A DNA stretch of 48,524 bases from Clostridia bacterium (GTDB lineage: Bacteria; Bacillota; Clostridia; Acetivibrionales; JAFADI01): NCBI GenBank assembly GCA_026418695.1, contig JAOAAU010000049.1, positions 1-48,524 on the forward strand. The letters are read 5' to 3'. The first letter of the stretch is position 1, and every line of letters starts with the position of its first letter. Positions 8,083-17,214 of the stretch are shown here, piece after piece. Below the pieces are notes generated by a model, which worked only from the letters and a program-made list of their open reading frames with translations, did not search any database and was not told where the DNA came from. A program made the position numbers and the translations under genes.

Positions 8083-8628
8083 ATGGCGATATCTGTAGGA
8101 AAATTGGCGAGGATGTTTAAAATCTCGCGGACTACGCTGCTTTATTATGATTCAATCGGCCTTTTAAGGCCAAACGGACGAAGCGAGGCCGGATACCGGC
8201 TGTACAATGAAAGCGATATTGAGCGGCTGAAGAATATCATGACTTTCAGAGAAGCAGGGGTTCCTCTGGAAGATATCAGCAGACTGCTGAACACTACGGA
8301 GCAGCATGTGATTGCTGCTTTGCTGAAACGATTGAGCGAACTGAACGAGGAAATCTGCAATCTGAAAAAGCAGCAAAATGTGATCATCAATATGTTTCAG
8401 AATTTTAATGCAAAAAATAATCTGCAATCGTTGGATGCCAAGACCATGAACCTTATTCTGAATTCCGCCGGTATAACTACGGATCAAGCGGCAGAACGAT
8501 GGCATTTCGAATTTGAGAAGCACTCACCGGAACAACACCGATATTTCCTGCAAATGCTGGGAAAGCCTGAGGAAGAGATCAACTTTATTCAAAAGAGATG
8601 CCAGGAAGCAATCCATCAGGGATACTAA
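8083..8628 (+). CDS. MerR-family transcriptional regulator
   Basis: The 181-residue protein has the MerR winged helix-turn-helix at residues 3-70 (SVGKLARMFKISRTTLLYYDSIGLL, then GYRLYNESDIERL). A long dimerisation helix spans about 75-110. A roughly 70-residue effector domain follows, lacking the Cys pattern of metal sensors. The ligand is therefore probably organic or absent. No co-oriented target follows, because a strong terminator comes immediately after the stop. It may regulate itself or a distant gene. Confidence 0.88.
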   Translation: MAISVGKLARMFKISRTTLLYYDSIGLLRPNGRSEAGYRLYNESDIERLKNIMTFREAGVPLEDISRLLNTTEQHVIAALLKRLSELNEEICNLKKQQNVIINMFQNFNAKNNLQSLDAKTMNLILNSAGITTDQAAERWHFEFEKHSPEQHRYFLQMLGKPEEEINFIQKRCQEAIHQGY

Positions 8629-8629
8629 A

Positions 8630-8664
8630 AACTAAAGACTCGCTAAAATAGTGAGTCTTTAGTT
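8630..8664. terminator. Bidirectional terminator between MerR and HxlR genes
   Basis: A 15-bp stem with one G-T wobble (AACTAAAGACTC... against ...GAGTCTTTAGTT) and a 5-nt AAAAT loop lies between the converging merR-type and hxlR-type genes. It has A/T tracts on both sides. Confidence 0.8.
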
Positions 8665-8669
8665 TCTGA

Positions 8670-9032
8670 TTATGAACTTTTTTCACCAGGCTCTTTTGGA
8701 GCAAGGGTACGAACTTTCTGATAGTAGATTCCCCATTTACACATAGAGGCCAGGAGTGGCTTGATGCTTTCACCCAGCTTGGAAAGGCTGTATTCAACTC
8801 TGGGCGGAACTTCCGGATAGACCTGCCGGACGATAATGCCGTCCATCTCCAATTCTCTCAGCTGTTGAGTCAATGTTTTCTGTGTTATTCTGGGAAGTTT
8901 TCTTTGGAGTTCATTAAACCGGACAGCTCCGTTTCGTAAATACCATAAGATATAGATTTTCCACTTTCCGCTTAAAATTTTTATCGAAACACCCATTGGA
9001 CATTGTTCAATGGATTTTACTGGCTTTGTCAT
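8670..9032 (-). CDS. HxlR (DUF24)-family regulator, HypR/YodB-like
   Basis: From ATG 9032 (AGGAG six bases upstream) the protein is 120 residues, typical of HxlR regulators. The signature CPMGVSIKILSGKWKIYILWYL at residues 11-32 includes the conserved N-terminal Cys11, which in HypR, YodB and CatR senses disulfide or quinone stress. The winged HTH continues through RITQKTLTQQLRELE. It is divergent from a nitroreductase, as HypR controls the nitroreductase HypO in B. subtilis. A thiol-sensing role here is an inference from that parallel. An alternative upstream start at 9077 has no ribosome site. Confidence 0.87.
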   Translation of the reverse strand: MTKPVKSIEQCPMGVSIKILSGKWKIYILWYLRNGAVRFNELQRKLPRITQKTLTQQLRELEMDGIIVRQVYPEVPPRVEYSLSKLGESIKPLLASMCKWGIYYQKVRTLAPKEPGEKSS

Positions 9033-9067
9033 GCTTTTCTCCTTGATTTGGTTTCTTTTCCAATCCA

Positions 9068-9096
9068 ATAATATCATTTATGATACTATATATCAA
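9068..9096 (-). promoter_or_regulatory. Promoter of the HxlR-type gene
   Basis: Reading the - strand, TTGATA (9091-9096) and TATTAT (9068-9073) are separated by 17 bp, with a TGA extended -10 element directly before the -10 box. Confidence 0.6.
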
Positions 9097-9105
9097 ATAT
9101 GTGCG

Positions 9106-9127
9106 TACTTAAAAAAATTTTTAAGTA
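9106..9127. promoter_or_regulatory. Putative operator between HxlR and nitroreductase genes
   Basis: A 22-bp inverted repeat (TACTTAAAAA-aa-TTTTTAAGTA) lies in the divergent intergenic region, upstream of the -35 box of the HxlR gene and about 80 bases before the nitroreductase start. AT-rich dyads with TAC/GTA ends are common for DUF24 regulators. The binding protein is inferred from position. Confidence 0.5.
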
Positions 9128-9207
9128 GTGATATTCTTTGTATAGTTGATTCTATTGCTAGTTCAAGCAAACAATATTTTGTATAGAGAAATCAAGGAGG
9201 AAATAGA

Positions 9208-9762
9208 ATGAATGAAGTATTAAGGACAATTAAGAAAAGAAGGAGCATCCGCTCTTTTAAGGAAGAACAGATCAAACAGGAAGAACTGGAACTGATTCTT
9301 GAGGCCGGAATGTATGCGCCCAGCGGGCATAACGAGCAGCCATGGCATTTTACTGTAATTCAGAATAAGGAGCTCATACAGTATATGGCAGACAAAGCGA
9401 AGGAAATCATGGTCAGTGCGGATATAGAATGGATGAGAAGAATGGCGCTCAATCCCAGGACCAATATTACATATAAAGCGCCGACATTGATTGTTGTTTC
9501 TGCAAGAAAGACTGCAATCTCATGGATGGCGGACTGTTCAGCTGCAATTCAAAACATGCTCCTGGCAGCAGAAAGTTTGAATATTGGCTCGGTATGGATT
9601 GGATTGCTCCGGTTTTTTTATACACAGCAGGATGAAGTTAAGAAGCTGAATATTCCGGAAGGGTATGAACCGGTTTATTCAGTAGCTTTAGGATATAAAG
9701 CACTTGAGAAGGAACCGGTCGCTCCAAAGAGAGTTGTTGACGTGGTGAATTATATAAAGTAG
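9208..9762 (+). CDS. Nitroreductase-family FMN oxidoreductase
   Basis: The 184-residue protein carries nitroreductase signatures: RRSIRSFKEEQI (residues 11-22) for FMN phosphate binding, MYAPSGHNEQPWHF (about 35-48), and a C-terminal SVALGYKALEKEPVAPKR. Such enzymes reduce nitro compounds or quinones with NAD(P)H. The strong ribosome site AAGGAGG precedes ATG 9208. It is divergent from a Cys-containing HxlR regulator, pointing to induction by electrophile or disulfide stress. Confidence 0.9.
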   Translation: MNEVLRTIKKRRSIRSFKEEQIKQEELELILEAGMYAPSGHNEQPWHFTVIQNKELIQYMADKAKEIMVSADIEWMRRMALNPRTNITYKAPTLIVVSARKTAISWMADCSAAIQNMLLAAESLNIGSVWIGLLRFFYTQQDEVKKLNIPEGYEPVYSVALGYKALEKEPVAPKRVVDVVNYIK

Positions 9763-9881
9763 ACTTATTAATCCTCAGACATTTTGCTTGAATTAAAGTA
9801 AACTAAACTAAGCAAGGAATGTCAGGAATTTTCCATTCTATTTGTATATAATACTAGTAGAAGGATGTTCGGAGGTGTGAA

Positions 9882-10298
9882 ATGGACTACAGCAAAGAAA
9901 TTCAAAAATCCGTAGATTATATTGAAGAACACTTATGTGAAAAAATTGATCTTGGCAAAGTGGCGAAGCAATCCCACTTTTCTAAATTTTACTTCCACAG
10001 GCTGTTCCATAAGGTAGTAGGAGAGCCCATGGCGGAATATATTCGAAAAAGAAGGCTGGAGGAAGCCGCCAATGATTTGGTTGAAACCCGGGAAAAAGTA
10101 ACCGAGATTGCGCTGAAATATCAATTCAGCTCACAAGAGTCTTTTTCGAGAGCTTTTAAAAAGAGTTTCGGCATGACACCCAGAGAATACAGGAACATGG
10201 GCTTAGTATTGAAGCAACAGCCGAATATTCAAATTATGTTTAAAGCGAACCAAAAGCTGCAGAGGCAGAGAAGCAACGCAATTCGTATGGCAGCTTAA
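9882..10298 (+). CDS. Stand-alone AraC-type DNA-binding protein
   Basis: The 138-residue protein is essentially only the AraC double helix-turn-helix domain (residues 4-108: VDYIEEHLCEKIDLGKVAKQSHFSKFYFHRLF, then VTEIALKYQFSSQESFSRAFKKSFGMTPREYR). A basic tail follows. The usual N-terminal or C-terminal ligand domain is missing. It resembles MarA/SoxS/Rob-size activators, whose level rather than a ligand sets activity. The start is backed by GGAGG, and TATAAT is present at 9847-9852. The target is unknown. Confidence 0.85.
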   Translation: MDYSKEIQKSVDYIEEHLCEKIDLGKVAKQSHFSKFYFHRLFHKVVGEPMAEYIRKRRLEEAANDLVETREKVTEIALKYQFSSQESFSRAFKKSFGMTPREYRNMGLVLKQQPNIQIMFKANQKLQRQRSNAIRMAA

Positions 10299-10349
10299 TT
10301 GGTATTGAAATAAACCATCGATTTCACTTGGTTCAAAGGAGGAAAAAAC

Positions 10350-10940
10350 ATGAGTCTTGTACCTGTAGTAGTAGAGCAAACAAATCGAGGCGAGCGTTCC
10401 TATGATATTTTTTCTAGGCTGCTGAAAGACAGGATCATTTTATTAAGCGATAGGGTGGATGATAATACAGCAAGTCTGATTGTTGCCCAAATGTTGTTTT
10501 TGGAGGCAGAAGACCCGGACAAGGATATTCATTTCTATATCAACAGTCCCGGGGGATCAATCACAGCAGGATTTGCGATCTATGACACGATGCAGCATAT
10601 TAAACCGGATGTTTCAACCATCTGCGTAGGACTTGCAGCAAGCATGGGATCCTTTCTGCTGACCGCCGGTGCAAAGGGGAAGCGCTTTGCCTTGCCCAAC
10701 AGTGAGATCCTGATTCATCAACCCCTGGTCAGCGGAGGAATCCAGGGGCAGGCAACGGATATAAAAATTCATGCGGACTGGATATTGAAATCAAAAAATA
10801 AAATCAATAAGATTTATAGTGAAAGAACGGGCCAGCCATTAGAGAAGATTGAAAGAGACGTGGAAAGAGATTTCTTTATGACAGCGGAAGAAGCAAAAGA
10901 ATACGGCATCGTTGATGAAATCATGATAAGGAACCGTTAA
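10350..10940 (+). CDS. clpP: ATP-dependent Clp protease proteolytic subunit
   Basis: The 196-residue protein is a complete ClpP. The catalytic triad is visible as Ser98 ([11 protein letters not shown]), His123 (LIHQPL) and Asp174 ([11 protein letters not shown]). The handle region and the substrate-gating N-terminus are of normal length. ClpP forms two stacked heptamers that degrade proteins fed by ClpX or ClpC. No clpX or tig gene is adjacent, which is unusual for the housekeeping copy, so this may be a second paralogue. It lies 51 bases after the AraC-type gene with its own ribosome site and is followed by a strong terminator. Confidence 0.94.
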   Translation: MSLVPVVVEQTNRGERSYDIFSRLLKDRIILLSDRVDDNTASLIVAQMLFLEAEDPDKDIHFYINSPGGSITAGFAIYDTMQHIKPDVSTICVGLAASMGSFLLTAGAKGKRFALPNSEILIHQPLVSGGIQGQATDIKIHADWILKSKNKINKIYSERTGQPLEKIERDVERDFFMTAEEAKEYGIVDEIMIRNR

Positions 10941-10956
10941 TAAGAGATGGTTATAC

Positions 10957-10988
10957 AGAAAGCCTGGCGAAGGAACGCCAGGCTTTCT
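10957..10988. terminator. Terminator after clpP
   Basis: A 13-bp perfect stem (AGAAAGCCTGGCG against CGCCAGGCTTTCT) with a 6-nt loop follows the clpP stop by 16 bases. It also lies beyond the end of the converging glycine-rich gene. Confidence 0.8.
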
Positions 10989-11016
10989 ATATGATTTTCG
11001 AATTCTGATCAGGCAA

Positions 11017-11457
11017 TTATACAGCATTATGAACAAAGGAAACAATCGCTGCAAGAGGAATGTCTGTTACGGAACCGACGGTATAAACGGGATAACCGTT
11101 CCAGCCGCCGGCTTCCATTGCACCTACTACGTTTGCCGGCGAAATAGGACCAGCAAAAGGATAGCCTCCATATCCGCCATCGGGATATCCGCCTTTGCCG
11201 TATCCGCCCTTCCCATAAGCACCGGCACCGATACCGAAGTTACTGCATGCATTTCCTAAAGAGCATCCTGGAGGTGGGCCGATTCTGGTAATTAGCCTTA
11301 CAAAAACCGGAGTCACTGTAAGGATGACCCCTGTAAAGCCAGAGCCGGAATCTCCGCCGCTGCTGGTGAAAATCGTGACAGTTTCTCCGATATGTTTAGA
11401 CAATAAAGCTGTGAAGTTACCGCCTGCAAAGCCGTCAACTCTTTCGTCTTCAGCCAT
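11017..11457 (-). CDS. Glycine-rich protein, possible spore-surface component
   Basis: The 146-residue protein has three parts. A compact N-terminal domain (residues 1-60) contains SKHIGETVTIFTSSGGDSGSGFTGVIL. A Gly/Tyr/Lys repeat tract spans about 72-98 with tandem YGKGG and YPDGG units. A small C-terminal domain follows. I do not know a named family with certainty; the composition resembles spore coat or exosporium proteins of Clostridia. AAGGAG precedes ATG 11457. No clear sporulation-sigma promoter was found upstream, so the spore role is a guess from composition. Confidence 0.6.
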   Translation of the reverse strand: MAEDERVDGFAGGNFTALLSKHIGETVTIFTSSGGDSGSGFTGVILTVTPVFVRLITRIGPPPGCSLGNACSNFGIGAGAYGKGGYGKGGYPDGGYGGYPFAGPISPANVVGAMEAGGWNGYPVYTVGSVTDIPLAAIVSFVHNAV

Positions 11458-11561
11458 AAAGTTCGCTCCTTCCGTTAGGGACTACAATATAATTTCTTCT
11501 ATTGCATTTTATGTTAACGGTTGGGAAAGTGTTACAATCGTTCCCGGGAACAATAAAAAGA

Positions 11562-11588
11562 CACGCAAATATTGCGTGCCTTTTTAGG
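11562..11588. terminator. Terminator after glgD
   Basis: The short stem CACGCAA against TTGCGTG is followed on the - strand by TCTTTTTATT, right for glgD, which ends at 11619. The + side also has a T run, so it may work both ways. Confidence 0.65.
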
Positions 11589-11618
11589 TTTTAAATCAAA
11601 TCGCCTTATTCCGTTAGC

Positions 11619-12740
11619 TTACACAACCGTACCTTTTCCGACAATGACCGGCCAATTGGCTTCACCTTTGAGTTCTTTTCCGCAGGTGATCACGCTGTCT
11701 TTGTCCACGATTACATGCTCCAGCTTAACATCCTCTTCAATCATTGTATCCTGCATTACAATACTGTTCTTGATCACAACACCCTTTTTTACAGTAACGC
11801 CCCGGAAAAGAACGCTATTGATTACTGTTCCCTCGATAATGCAGCCATCTGCAATGATAGAGTTCTTTACATCGGCCTCCTCGTTATATTTGGCGGGGGG
11901 TTCATCTTTTACTTTAGTGAAGATCTTTCCGCCGTCCATAAACAGGGTATTGCAGATATCGGGATTCAAAAACTCCATATTACATTGATAGTAAAGTTGA
12001 ATCGAGCTCAAGCATCTCCAATAACCGTCAAATCTATAACCATAAATTTTCAGAGTATTCAAGTTCTTAATCAGAATGTCCTTTACCAAATCGTAATTTC
12101 CATGAGCAACACTTTCTTGAATGAGGGAGATCAGGAGCGTTCTTTTCATAATGTAGATCCCCATGGATCCAATATTTCCTTTAGGATTCAAAGGCTTTTC
12201 CTGAAGATCTGTGACCCGTCCATCCGCATCAAGTTCCATAATACCAAGAAGAGAAAGATCTTCCTGAGAGAAATCATTCATTTCTCTGTAAATTACCGTA
12301 ATATCGGCATTTTTGTCGATATGGTAGGAAAGGGCATCATTAAAACTCATTTTATAGACGCAGTTTCCGGTAGTGATGACGACATATTCTTCATTACTGC
12401 GTTTTAAGAACGTAAGGTTATTGTACATAGCATCTGCAGTACCCCGGTACCAACCGGAACCTTCACCTGCAAGATAGGGGGGGAAGATAAAGAGACCGTC
12501 ATATCTTCTGTCGAGATCCCATTCCTTTCCGGATCCCAAGTGATCCATCAAGGAACGGAAGCTGTATTGTGTCAGAATTCCTACATTCGTAATGCCTGAA
12601 TTGACCATGTTGGAAAGTGAAAAGTCAATGGCTCTGTATTTACCTCCAACAGGGAGAGCAGCCACGGAACGAATTTCAGACAATTCCTTCAACTTGGCAT
12701 TTCTTCCGCCTGATAGTATTAAACCCATGATGCTTTTCAT
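11619..12740 (-). CDS. glgD: GlgD, non-catalytic subunit of glucose-1-phosphate adenylyltransferase
   Basis: The 373-residue nucleotidyltransferase-fold protein has a C-terminal left-handed beta-helix. It pairs with GlgC to make ADP-glucose for glycogen. Key catalytic features are degenerate: the Gly-rich substrate loop is [11 protein letters not shown] (residues 10-20), and the catalytic GD of GlgC is replaced by GNCVYKMSF with Asn126. This is the pattern of the regulatory GlgD of Bacillus and Clostridia. ATG 12740 overlaps the glgC stop in an ATGA, and AAAGGAGG lies just upstream, so translation is coupled. Confidence 0.92.
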   Translation of the reverse strand: MKSIMGLILSGGRNAKLKELSEIRSVAALPVGGKYRAIDFSLSNMVNSGITNVGILTQYSFRSLMDHLGSGKEWDLDRRYDGLFIFPPYLAGEGSGWYRGTADAMYNNLTFLKRSNEEYVVITTGNCVYKMSFNDALSYHIDKNADITVIYREMNDFSQEDLSLLGIMELDADGRVTDLQEKPLNPKGNIGSMGIYIMKRTLLISLIQESVAHGNYDLVKDILIKNLNTLKIYGYRFDGYWRCLSSIQLYYQCNMEFLNPDICNTLFMDGGKIFTKVKDEPPAKYNEEADVKNSIIADGCIIEGTVINSVLFRGVTVKKGVVIKNSIVMQDTMIEEDVKLEHVIVDKDSVITCGKELKGEANWPVIVGKGTVV

Positions 12741-14014
12741 TCGCAAACGCCTCCTTTAAATACACTTTTTCCTGAAGGAACTTCCAAGGAGCAGAAGTCT
12801 TCACAGCTTGCACCGATATCGATGCATACATTTTTGCCGATGACGCAGTGATCCGGAACCTTTGCCTCTTCTCCAACGACAGTGATTCCGGAATCGTAGA
12901 TGGAGGGTTTTAATTCATTGATAACGGCTTCTCCAATCCCGATTTTAACATTATTGCCAACCCTGACTTTTTCACTTAAGATGCTCTGCAGGATATGGCA
13001 GTTTGACTCAACACGGCTGTTGGACATGATGATGGAATCCTCGACAACAGTTCCTTCGCCGATGTAGACTCCGGGGAAGATGACTGAATTTTTTACTTCA
13101 CCGTAGATCATGCATCCCTCTGCAATGATAGACTTTTTAACACTTCCGTTAGGACCGATATAATGAGCCGGCTTTACAGGGTTTGTAGTGTAGATCTTCC
13201 AGGCAGGATCGAAAAGATTGAATTCAGGGACACGCTTGATCAGATCCATATTGGATTCCCAGAAGGCCTGAATAGTGCCAACATCCTTCCAATACCCGTT
13301 GAACCTGTATGCCCACATGCTCCGGCCTTCATTCAGCATCATGGGGATGATGTTTTTGCCGAAATCATGGTCTGTTTTCATGTTGCTGTCTCTTTCAAGA
13401 TACTCTCTTAAAACCTTCCAGGTGAATATGTATACCCCCATGGAAGCCAGGTTGCTTCTAGGGTTTTTCGGCTTTTCTTCAAACTCGAAAATTTTACCTG
13501 CTTCATCGGTATTCATCAGACCGAATCGGCTTGCTTCCTCCCAAGGGACCTGAATTACGGATATGGTTGCATCTGCATTGTTTTTTTTGTGGAAATCGAG
13601 CATCATCGAATAATCCATTTTGTAGATGTGGTCACCTGATAAAATTACGACATATTCAGGGGATATTTTATCGACATAATGTAAATTTTGGTAAACTGCA
13701 TTGGCTGTTCCTGTATACCATTCGCCATTTTCTGCTTTCAAATAAGGGGAAAGGATGGTGACGCCGCCGTTGATCCTGTCTAGATCCCAAGGCTTTCCGA
13801 TTCCGATATGGGTGTTAAGCTTAAGGGGCTGGTACTGTGTCAATACTCCGACTGTGTCGATGCCGGAATTAATGCAATTACTCAATGAAAAGTCGATTAT
13901 CCTGTACTTTCCGCCGTATAATACTGCTGGTTTTGCGATGGTCTTTGTCAAAGTGCCCAGTCGGCTGCCTTGACCTCCAGCAAGTAAGAGCGCAATTATT
14001 TCTTTGCCTTCCAT
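12737..14014 (-). CDS. glgC: Glucose-1-phosphate adenylyltransferase, catalytic subunit
   Basis: From ATG 14014 (CAGGAG upstream) the protein is 425 residues. It has the Gly-rich loop [10 protein letters not shown] (residues 11-20), the Rossmann-like core with [10 protein letters not shown] including catalytic Asp128, and hexapeptide-type beta-helix repeats in the last third. It converts glucose-1-phosphate plus ATP to ADP-glucose, the committed step of glycogen synthesis. glgD follows with a 4-base overlap. The synthase and branching genes are not adjacent. A 20-codon upstream extension to 14074 lacks a ribosome site and is rejected. Confidence 0.94.
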   Translation of the reverse strand: MEGKEIIALLLAGGQGSRLGTLTKTIAKPAVLYGGKYRIIDFSLSNCINSGIDTVGVLTQYQPLKLNTHIGIGKPWDLDRINGGVTILSPYLKAENGEWYTGTANAVYQNLHYVDKISPEYVVILSGDHIYKMDYSMMLDFHKKNNADATISVIQVPWEEASRFGLMNTDEAGKIFEFEEKPKNPRSNLASMGVYIFTWKVLREYLERDSNMKTDHDFGKNIIPMMLNEGRSMWAYRFNGYWKDVGTIQAFWESNMDLIKRVPEFNLFDPAWKIYTTNPVKPAHYIGPNGSVKKSIIAEGCMIYGEVKNSVIFPGVYIGEGTVVEDSIIMSNSRVESNCHILQSILSEKVRVGNNVKIGIGEAVINELKPSIYDSGITVVGEEAKVPDHCVIGKNVCIDIGASCEDFCSLEVPSGKSVFKGGVCE

Positions 14015-14452
14015 TTGATCATCTCCTGTACAAGATTTGTGTTTGCACATGTCCAAAAAAGCTTCCTCTGTCACCGTTTGGAAAGGAAAGATAGAAAACG
14101 GTTTGAAGGGAACATTGTGACACCTGAGACATATATATATGACTTTGGATTAAATTATATCACAAATTAATAGAAAAATTATGCAATTTGAAAAATTCGT
14201 TGAGCATATTCTTTTCCTTTTTCTAAAAGTTTTATGTTTAATTTAGCTGTTTGCCCCAAGGAAATCTACATTTGAAGCGTAAGGAAAAAATCATTGCAAT
14301 GAAGTCTGTTCCAATATGATTTATATTGAACAATTCAATTACGAATCATTGATTTTCTATTTCAACAAACAGTACGTTCAATATAGATGAAAAAAATGAA
14401 CGGGCAAGTTATAATATACTTAACCAAAGTCAAATGTTATGTTGAGGTCTAT
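14015..14452. other. Divergent intergenic region between glgC and lipid-kinase gene
   Basis: About 440 AT-rich bases separate the divergent genes. A possible - strand -10 box (ATTATA at 14154-14159, read TATAAT) could serve glgC, but no good -35 partner is visible. A TATATATAT tract is at about 14132-14140. I see no riboswitch or conserved RNA fold. Confidence 0.35.
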
Positions 14453-15370
14453 ATGAAACACTCATTTATTATAAATCCAGCCGCCGGCAAAGGAAAGGCT
14501 TTAAGCTATATTTCCCAGATAGAGGCTTACTTTTCTCAAAGAAACGAGGAGTACAGTATTTTAGTCACGGAAGGTCCGGGACATGCTACAGAGATCGCCA
14601 GGATGCAGGTGTCAAGACGGGTTGAAAGGATTTATTCCGTAGGCGGGGATGGAACACTGAATGAAGTTTTGAACGGCATGGCAGGAAGTCAATCCAGCCT
14701 GGGAATCATCCCAAGCGGTTCTGGAAATGATTTTATTAAAAGCATCAGGAACCCGGTCAATCTGCAGAATATTTTATCGGAAACAATAGAGGGAGAGGAA
14801 ATGCACATTGACCTGGGACGGCTGAATGACCGGTACTTCGTCAATATTGCATCCATGGGCTTTGATGCTGAAGTCGTACACAATGCCAGAAGGTTTAAGC
14901 GGATTCCCGGGGTTTCCGGAAGTTTTGCCTATGTATTAGGGATAATTTTTACCGCCTTTTCTTATAGGGGCAATCTGCTTGATTTGGTGATTGATGGACA
15001 GAGGATGAATATGAATACACTGTTGGTCGCCATTGCAAATGGAAAGTACTACGGCGGCGGGATGATGCCGGCTCCGGAGGCAATCATTGATGACGGTGAA
15101 TTTGAGATCTGTACCATCAAAAACCTGAATATCCTGAAGATTCTAAGTTGTTTTCCAAAGCTGATGAAAGGAACCCATGGGGAAATCAAAGAAGTTTCTT
15201 TTCATACAGGAAAAAGCGTTGCGATCCGATGCAGGAATCCTGTCGTGATGAATATTGACGGAGAGATTCTGATCAGCCGTGAAGCAGTTTTTGAAATCAT
15301 TCCCAAAGGCGTAAAAATTATTACTCCCAGAATCAAAGCTCCAATTAAAACCCCTGCTGCCAACTATTAA
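14453..15370 (+). CDS. Diacylglycerol kinase/YegS-family lipid kinase
   Basis: From ATG 14453 (TTGAGGT upstream) the protein is 305 residues. The DAGK catalytic domain shows FIINPAAGKGKA at residues 5-16, the nucleotide motif GGDGT at 64-68 and IIPSGSGNDF near 83. The C-terminal half matches the YegS beta-sandwich (GGGMMPAPEAIIDDGEFEI, NIDGE). It is expected to phosphorylate a lipid such as diacylglycerol at the membrane face. A paralogue lies at 25538-26419 in this window. An in-frame extension to 14387 lacks a ribosome site. Confidence 0.87.
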   Translation: MKHSFIINPAAGKGKALSYISQIEAYFSQRNEEYSILVTEGPGHATEIARMQVSRRVERIYSVGGDGTLNEVLNGMAGSQSSLGIIPSGSGNDFIKSIRNPVNLQNILSETIEGEEMHIDLGRLNDRYFVNIASMGFDAEVVHNARRFKRIPGVSGSFAYVLGIIFTAFSYRGNLLDLVIDGQRMNMNTLLVAIANGKYYGGGMMPAPEAIIDDGEFEICTIKNLNILKILSCFPKLMKGTHGEIKEVSFHTGKSVAIRCRNPVVMNIDGEILISREAVFEIIPKGVKIITPRIKAPIKTPAANY

Positions 15371-15383
15371 ACAGCAGGGGTTT
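15348..15383. terminator. Terminator shared by lipid-kinase and MATE genes
   Basis: A 12-bp perfect stem (AAACCCCTGCTG against CAGCAGGGGTTT) spans the kinase stop codon. T-rich sequence follows on both strands, so it can end both converging genes. Confidence 0.75.
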
Positions 15384-15431
15384 CTCATTGCAAATCAAAT
15401 TTTAGGTATAGAGTATAATAACGTGCCGTTT

Positions 15432-16904
15432 TTACTCAAACTCGGGTTCAGGTACTGGCGTACCCTTGAATTTGACAACTGCTTTCTTCCATCTGCCTGA
15501 AAAATAATACATAAGACTTATGGTCATAACAACAGTAAAGCTAATGACAATGGATATCCAGATTCCAGTCAAGCCGTATCTGAAATGGGAAAAAATGCGG
15601 GTACTCAAGCTTTGGAAAAACCGATTGGAGGAATTGGAGAACTTGTCAAATGCCATTCCCGATAAAATCCATGCAAAAGGAACTCTTACAATCCAGAGAG
15701 ACAAAAGCGAAAACATCATGGTGGTCATGGTATGGCCTGCTCCATTGATGATACCATTGGAAATAAACATGATGGCGAACAGGATATAAGAGGCGCCAAC
15801 AATCCTAAGATACCCAACACCGATTTGAAACCCGCTTTCCGTCTGACCAAAGCCGAACATGCTTAGAATCAGATGGGGAAAGCTTACAGCGATTACAGAG
15901 ATGATGATCGTAATGACTGAAGTCATTACGATACCCCACTTAAAAATTTCCTTGACCCTTTCCGGCTTTTGTGCACCCAGGTTCTGTCCTGTTAATGCTG
16001 AAACAGCCATACTCAGTGACATTGCCGGCATGAAAGCAATAGAGTCGACTCTGCCGGCAGCACCGAAGGCAGCGATGGCAGCAGCACCAAAAGCATTAAC
16101 AAAAGTGGTAATGAAGGCATTCCCTATAGAAACCAGAGATTGCTGAATAATCGAAGGAAACCCGATTTTAAACAGCAACAAGGTAATTTGTTTATCAAGA
16201 ATGAATTTTTTGGGGTTGATGGCCACGAAGTGATTTTGTTTGTTCAAATAAAACCAGGCCAGGATGAATGCAACGGCTTGAGCAATGAGCGATGCATAGG
16301 CAGCGCCGTTGAGCCCTAGCTTTGGAAAGGGGCCGATCCCCATGATCAGAAAAGGATCCAGTACCGCGTTGATGACAATACCGATAAACATGAAGAAAAG
16401 CGGTGTCAGCGTATCCCCGATCCCTCTAAGGATGGAAGTAATCAAAAAGCTGAAGTACATGAGAATAAACCCTGCCAAGGAGATCTTCAGGTAACTTGAA
16501 GCCATGACAAATATACTCGGAGGCGTATTCATCAGTCTCAGAAGAAAGTCACTGCTTAGAATGCCTGCGATTGTAAGGATAATTCCTATGATCAATGCTA
16601 AAGCAAAGGAATTGTTGACGACTCTTTCAACCATATTGTATTCCTTGGCTCCATAATGCTGGGAGACCAGAATGGTGGTTGCCAAAGTGATGCCGGATGC
16701 CAGGGCGATCATTATAAAAACAATAGGAAAACTCACTGCAGTTGCGCCAACGGCATCTTCGCCTACCTGATTTCCAACCCATATTGTATTAATAATGCTA
16801 TAACCTGTTTGAAGGAGATTCCCAACCAGCATCGGTATTGAAAATGTCAGCAAATGCTGCGGGATACTTCCGACTGTCAGGTCTTTACCAAATTTACCAT
16901 TCAT
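15432..16904 (-). CDS. MATE-family multidrug/sodium antiporter
   Basis: From ATG 16904 (AAGGAG eight bases upstream) the protein is 490 residues with 12 membrane segments arranged as two MatE repeats. Family-typical stretches include LLTFSIPMLVGNLLQTGYSIINTIWVG near the N-terminus and GFPSIIQQSLVSIGNAF at the start of the second half. It should export drugs or metabolites using a Na+ or H+ gradient; the substrate is not predictable. The charged linker around SNSSNRFFQSLSTRIFSHFRYG in the last third is a little longer than usual. A 12-codon upstream extension to 16940 is possible. Confidence 0.9.
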   Translation of the reverse strand: MNGKFGKDLTVGSIPQHLLTFSIPMLVGNLLQTGYSIINTIWVGNQVGEDAVGATAVSFPIVFIMIALASGITLATTILVSQHYGAKEYNMVERVVNNSFALALIIGIILTIAGILSSDFLLRLMNTPPSIFVMASSYLKISLAGFILMYFSFLITSILRGIGDTLTPLFFMFIGIVINAVLDPFLIMGIGPFPKLGLNGAAYASLIAQAVAFILAWFYLNKQNHFVAINPKKFILDKQITLLLFKIGFPSIIQQSLVSIGNAFITTFVNAFGAAAIAAFGAAGRVDSIAFMPAMSLSMAVSALTGQNLGAQKPERVKEIFKWGIVMTSVITIIISVIAVSFPHLILSMFGFGQTESGFQIGVGYLRIVGASYILFAIMFISNGIINGAGHTMTTMMFSLLSLWIVRVPFAWILSGMAFDKFSNSSNRFFQSLSTRIFSHFRYGLTGIWISIVISFTVVMTISLMYYFSGRWKKAVVKFKGTPVPEPEFE

Positions 16905-17114
16905 CTTTCTGCTCCTTAAGATATTTATCAACTTCTTCACATTATACGTACATTATTCCTTTTTGTCTCCAATATATTACTGCTAATCCTTTTGTGAATC
17001 AAACAAGATACAAGAATCCCGGGTATAGGGACTTGACTGTTCAAGATAAAGGGTTGGCAGCTCTTCTTTGCAGTCTTTTCCGTGATTCACCAAGGTGTTT
17101 TTATTTTTCCTGGG

Positions 17115-17143
17115 TTACTTTATTCTTCCGCTGATGGTATAAT
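17115..17143 (+). promoter_or_regulatory. Promoter of the UvrD-like ATPase gene
   Basis: TTACTT (17115-17120), 17-bp spacer, TATAAT (17138-17143), with a TG extended -10. The 16-nt core TGATGGTATAATATAC (17132-17147) recurs exactly at 19988-20003 before the second helicase gene. Confidence 0.6.
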
Positions 17144-17214
17144 ATACGTGGCAGAGAGTTTCCAAAAGGCAGCTTTGCCGCGCTGCAAAAGTAGCTTGTA
17201 CGGAGGGATCGTTT

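Noticed and set aside
11715..12407. 230-residue + strand frame opposite glgD
   Set aside because: It is antisense to the complete glgD gene and has no ribosome site or recognisable domain.
14132..14140. TATATATAT tract as a regulatory element
   Set aside because: Simple AT run in an AT-rich spacer with no matching signal around it.
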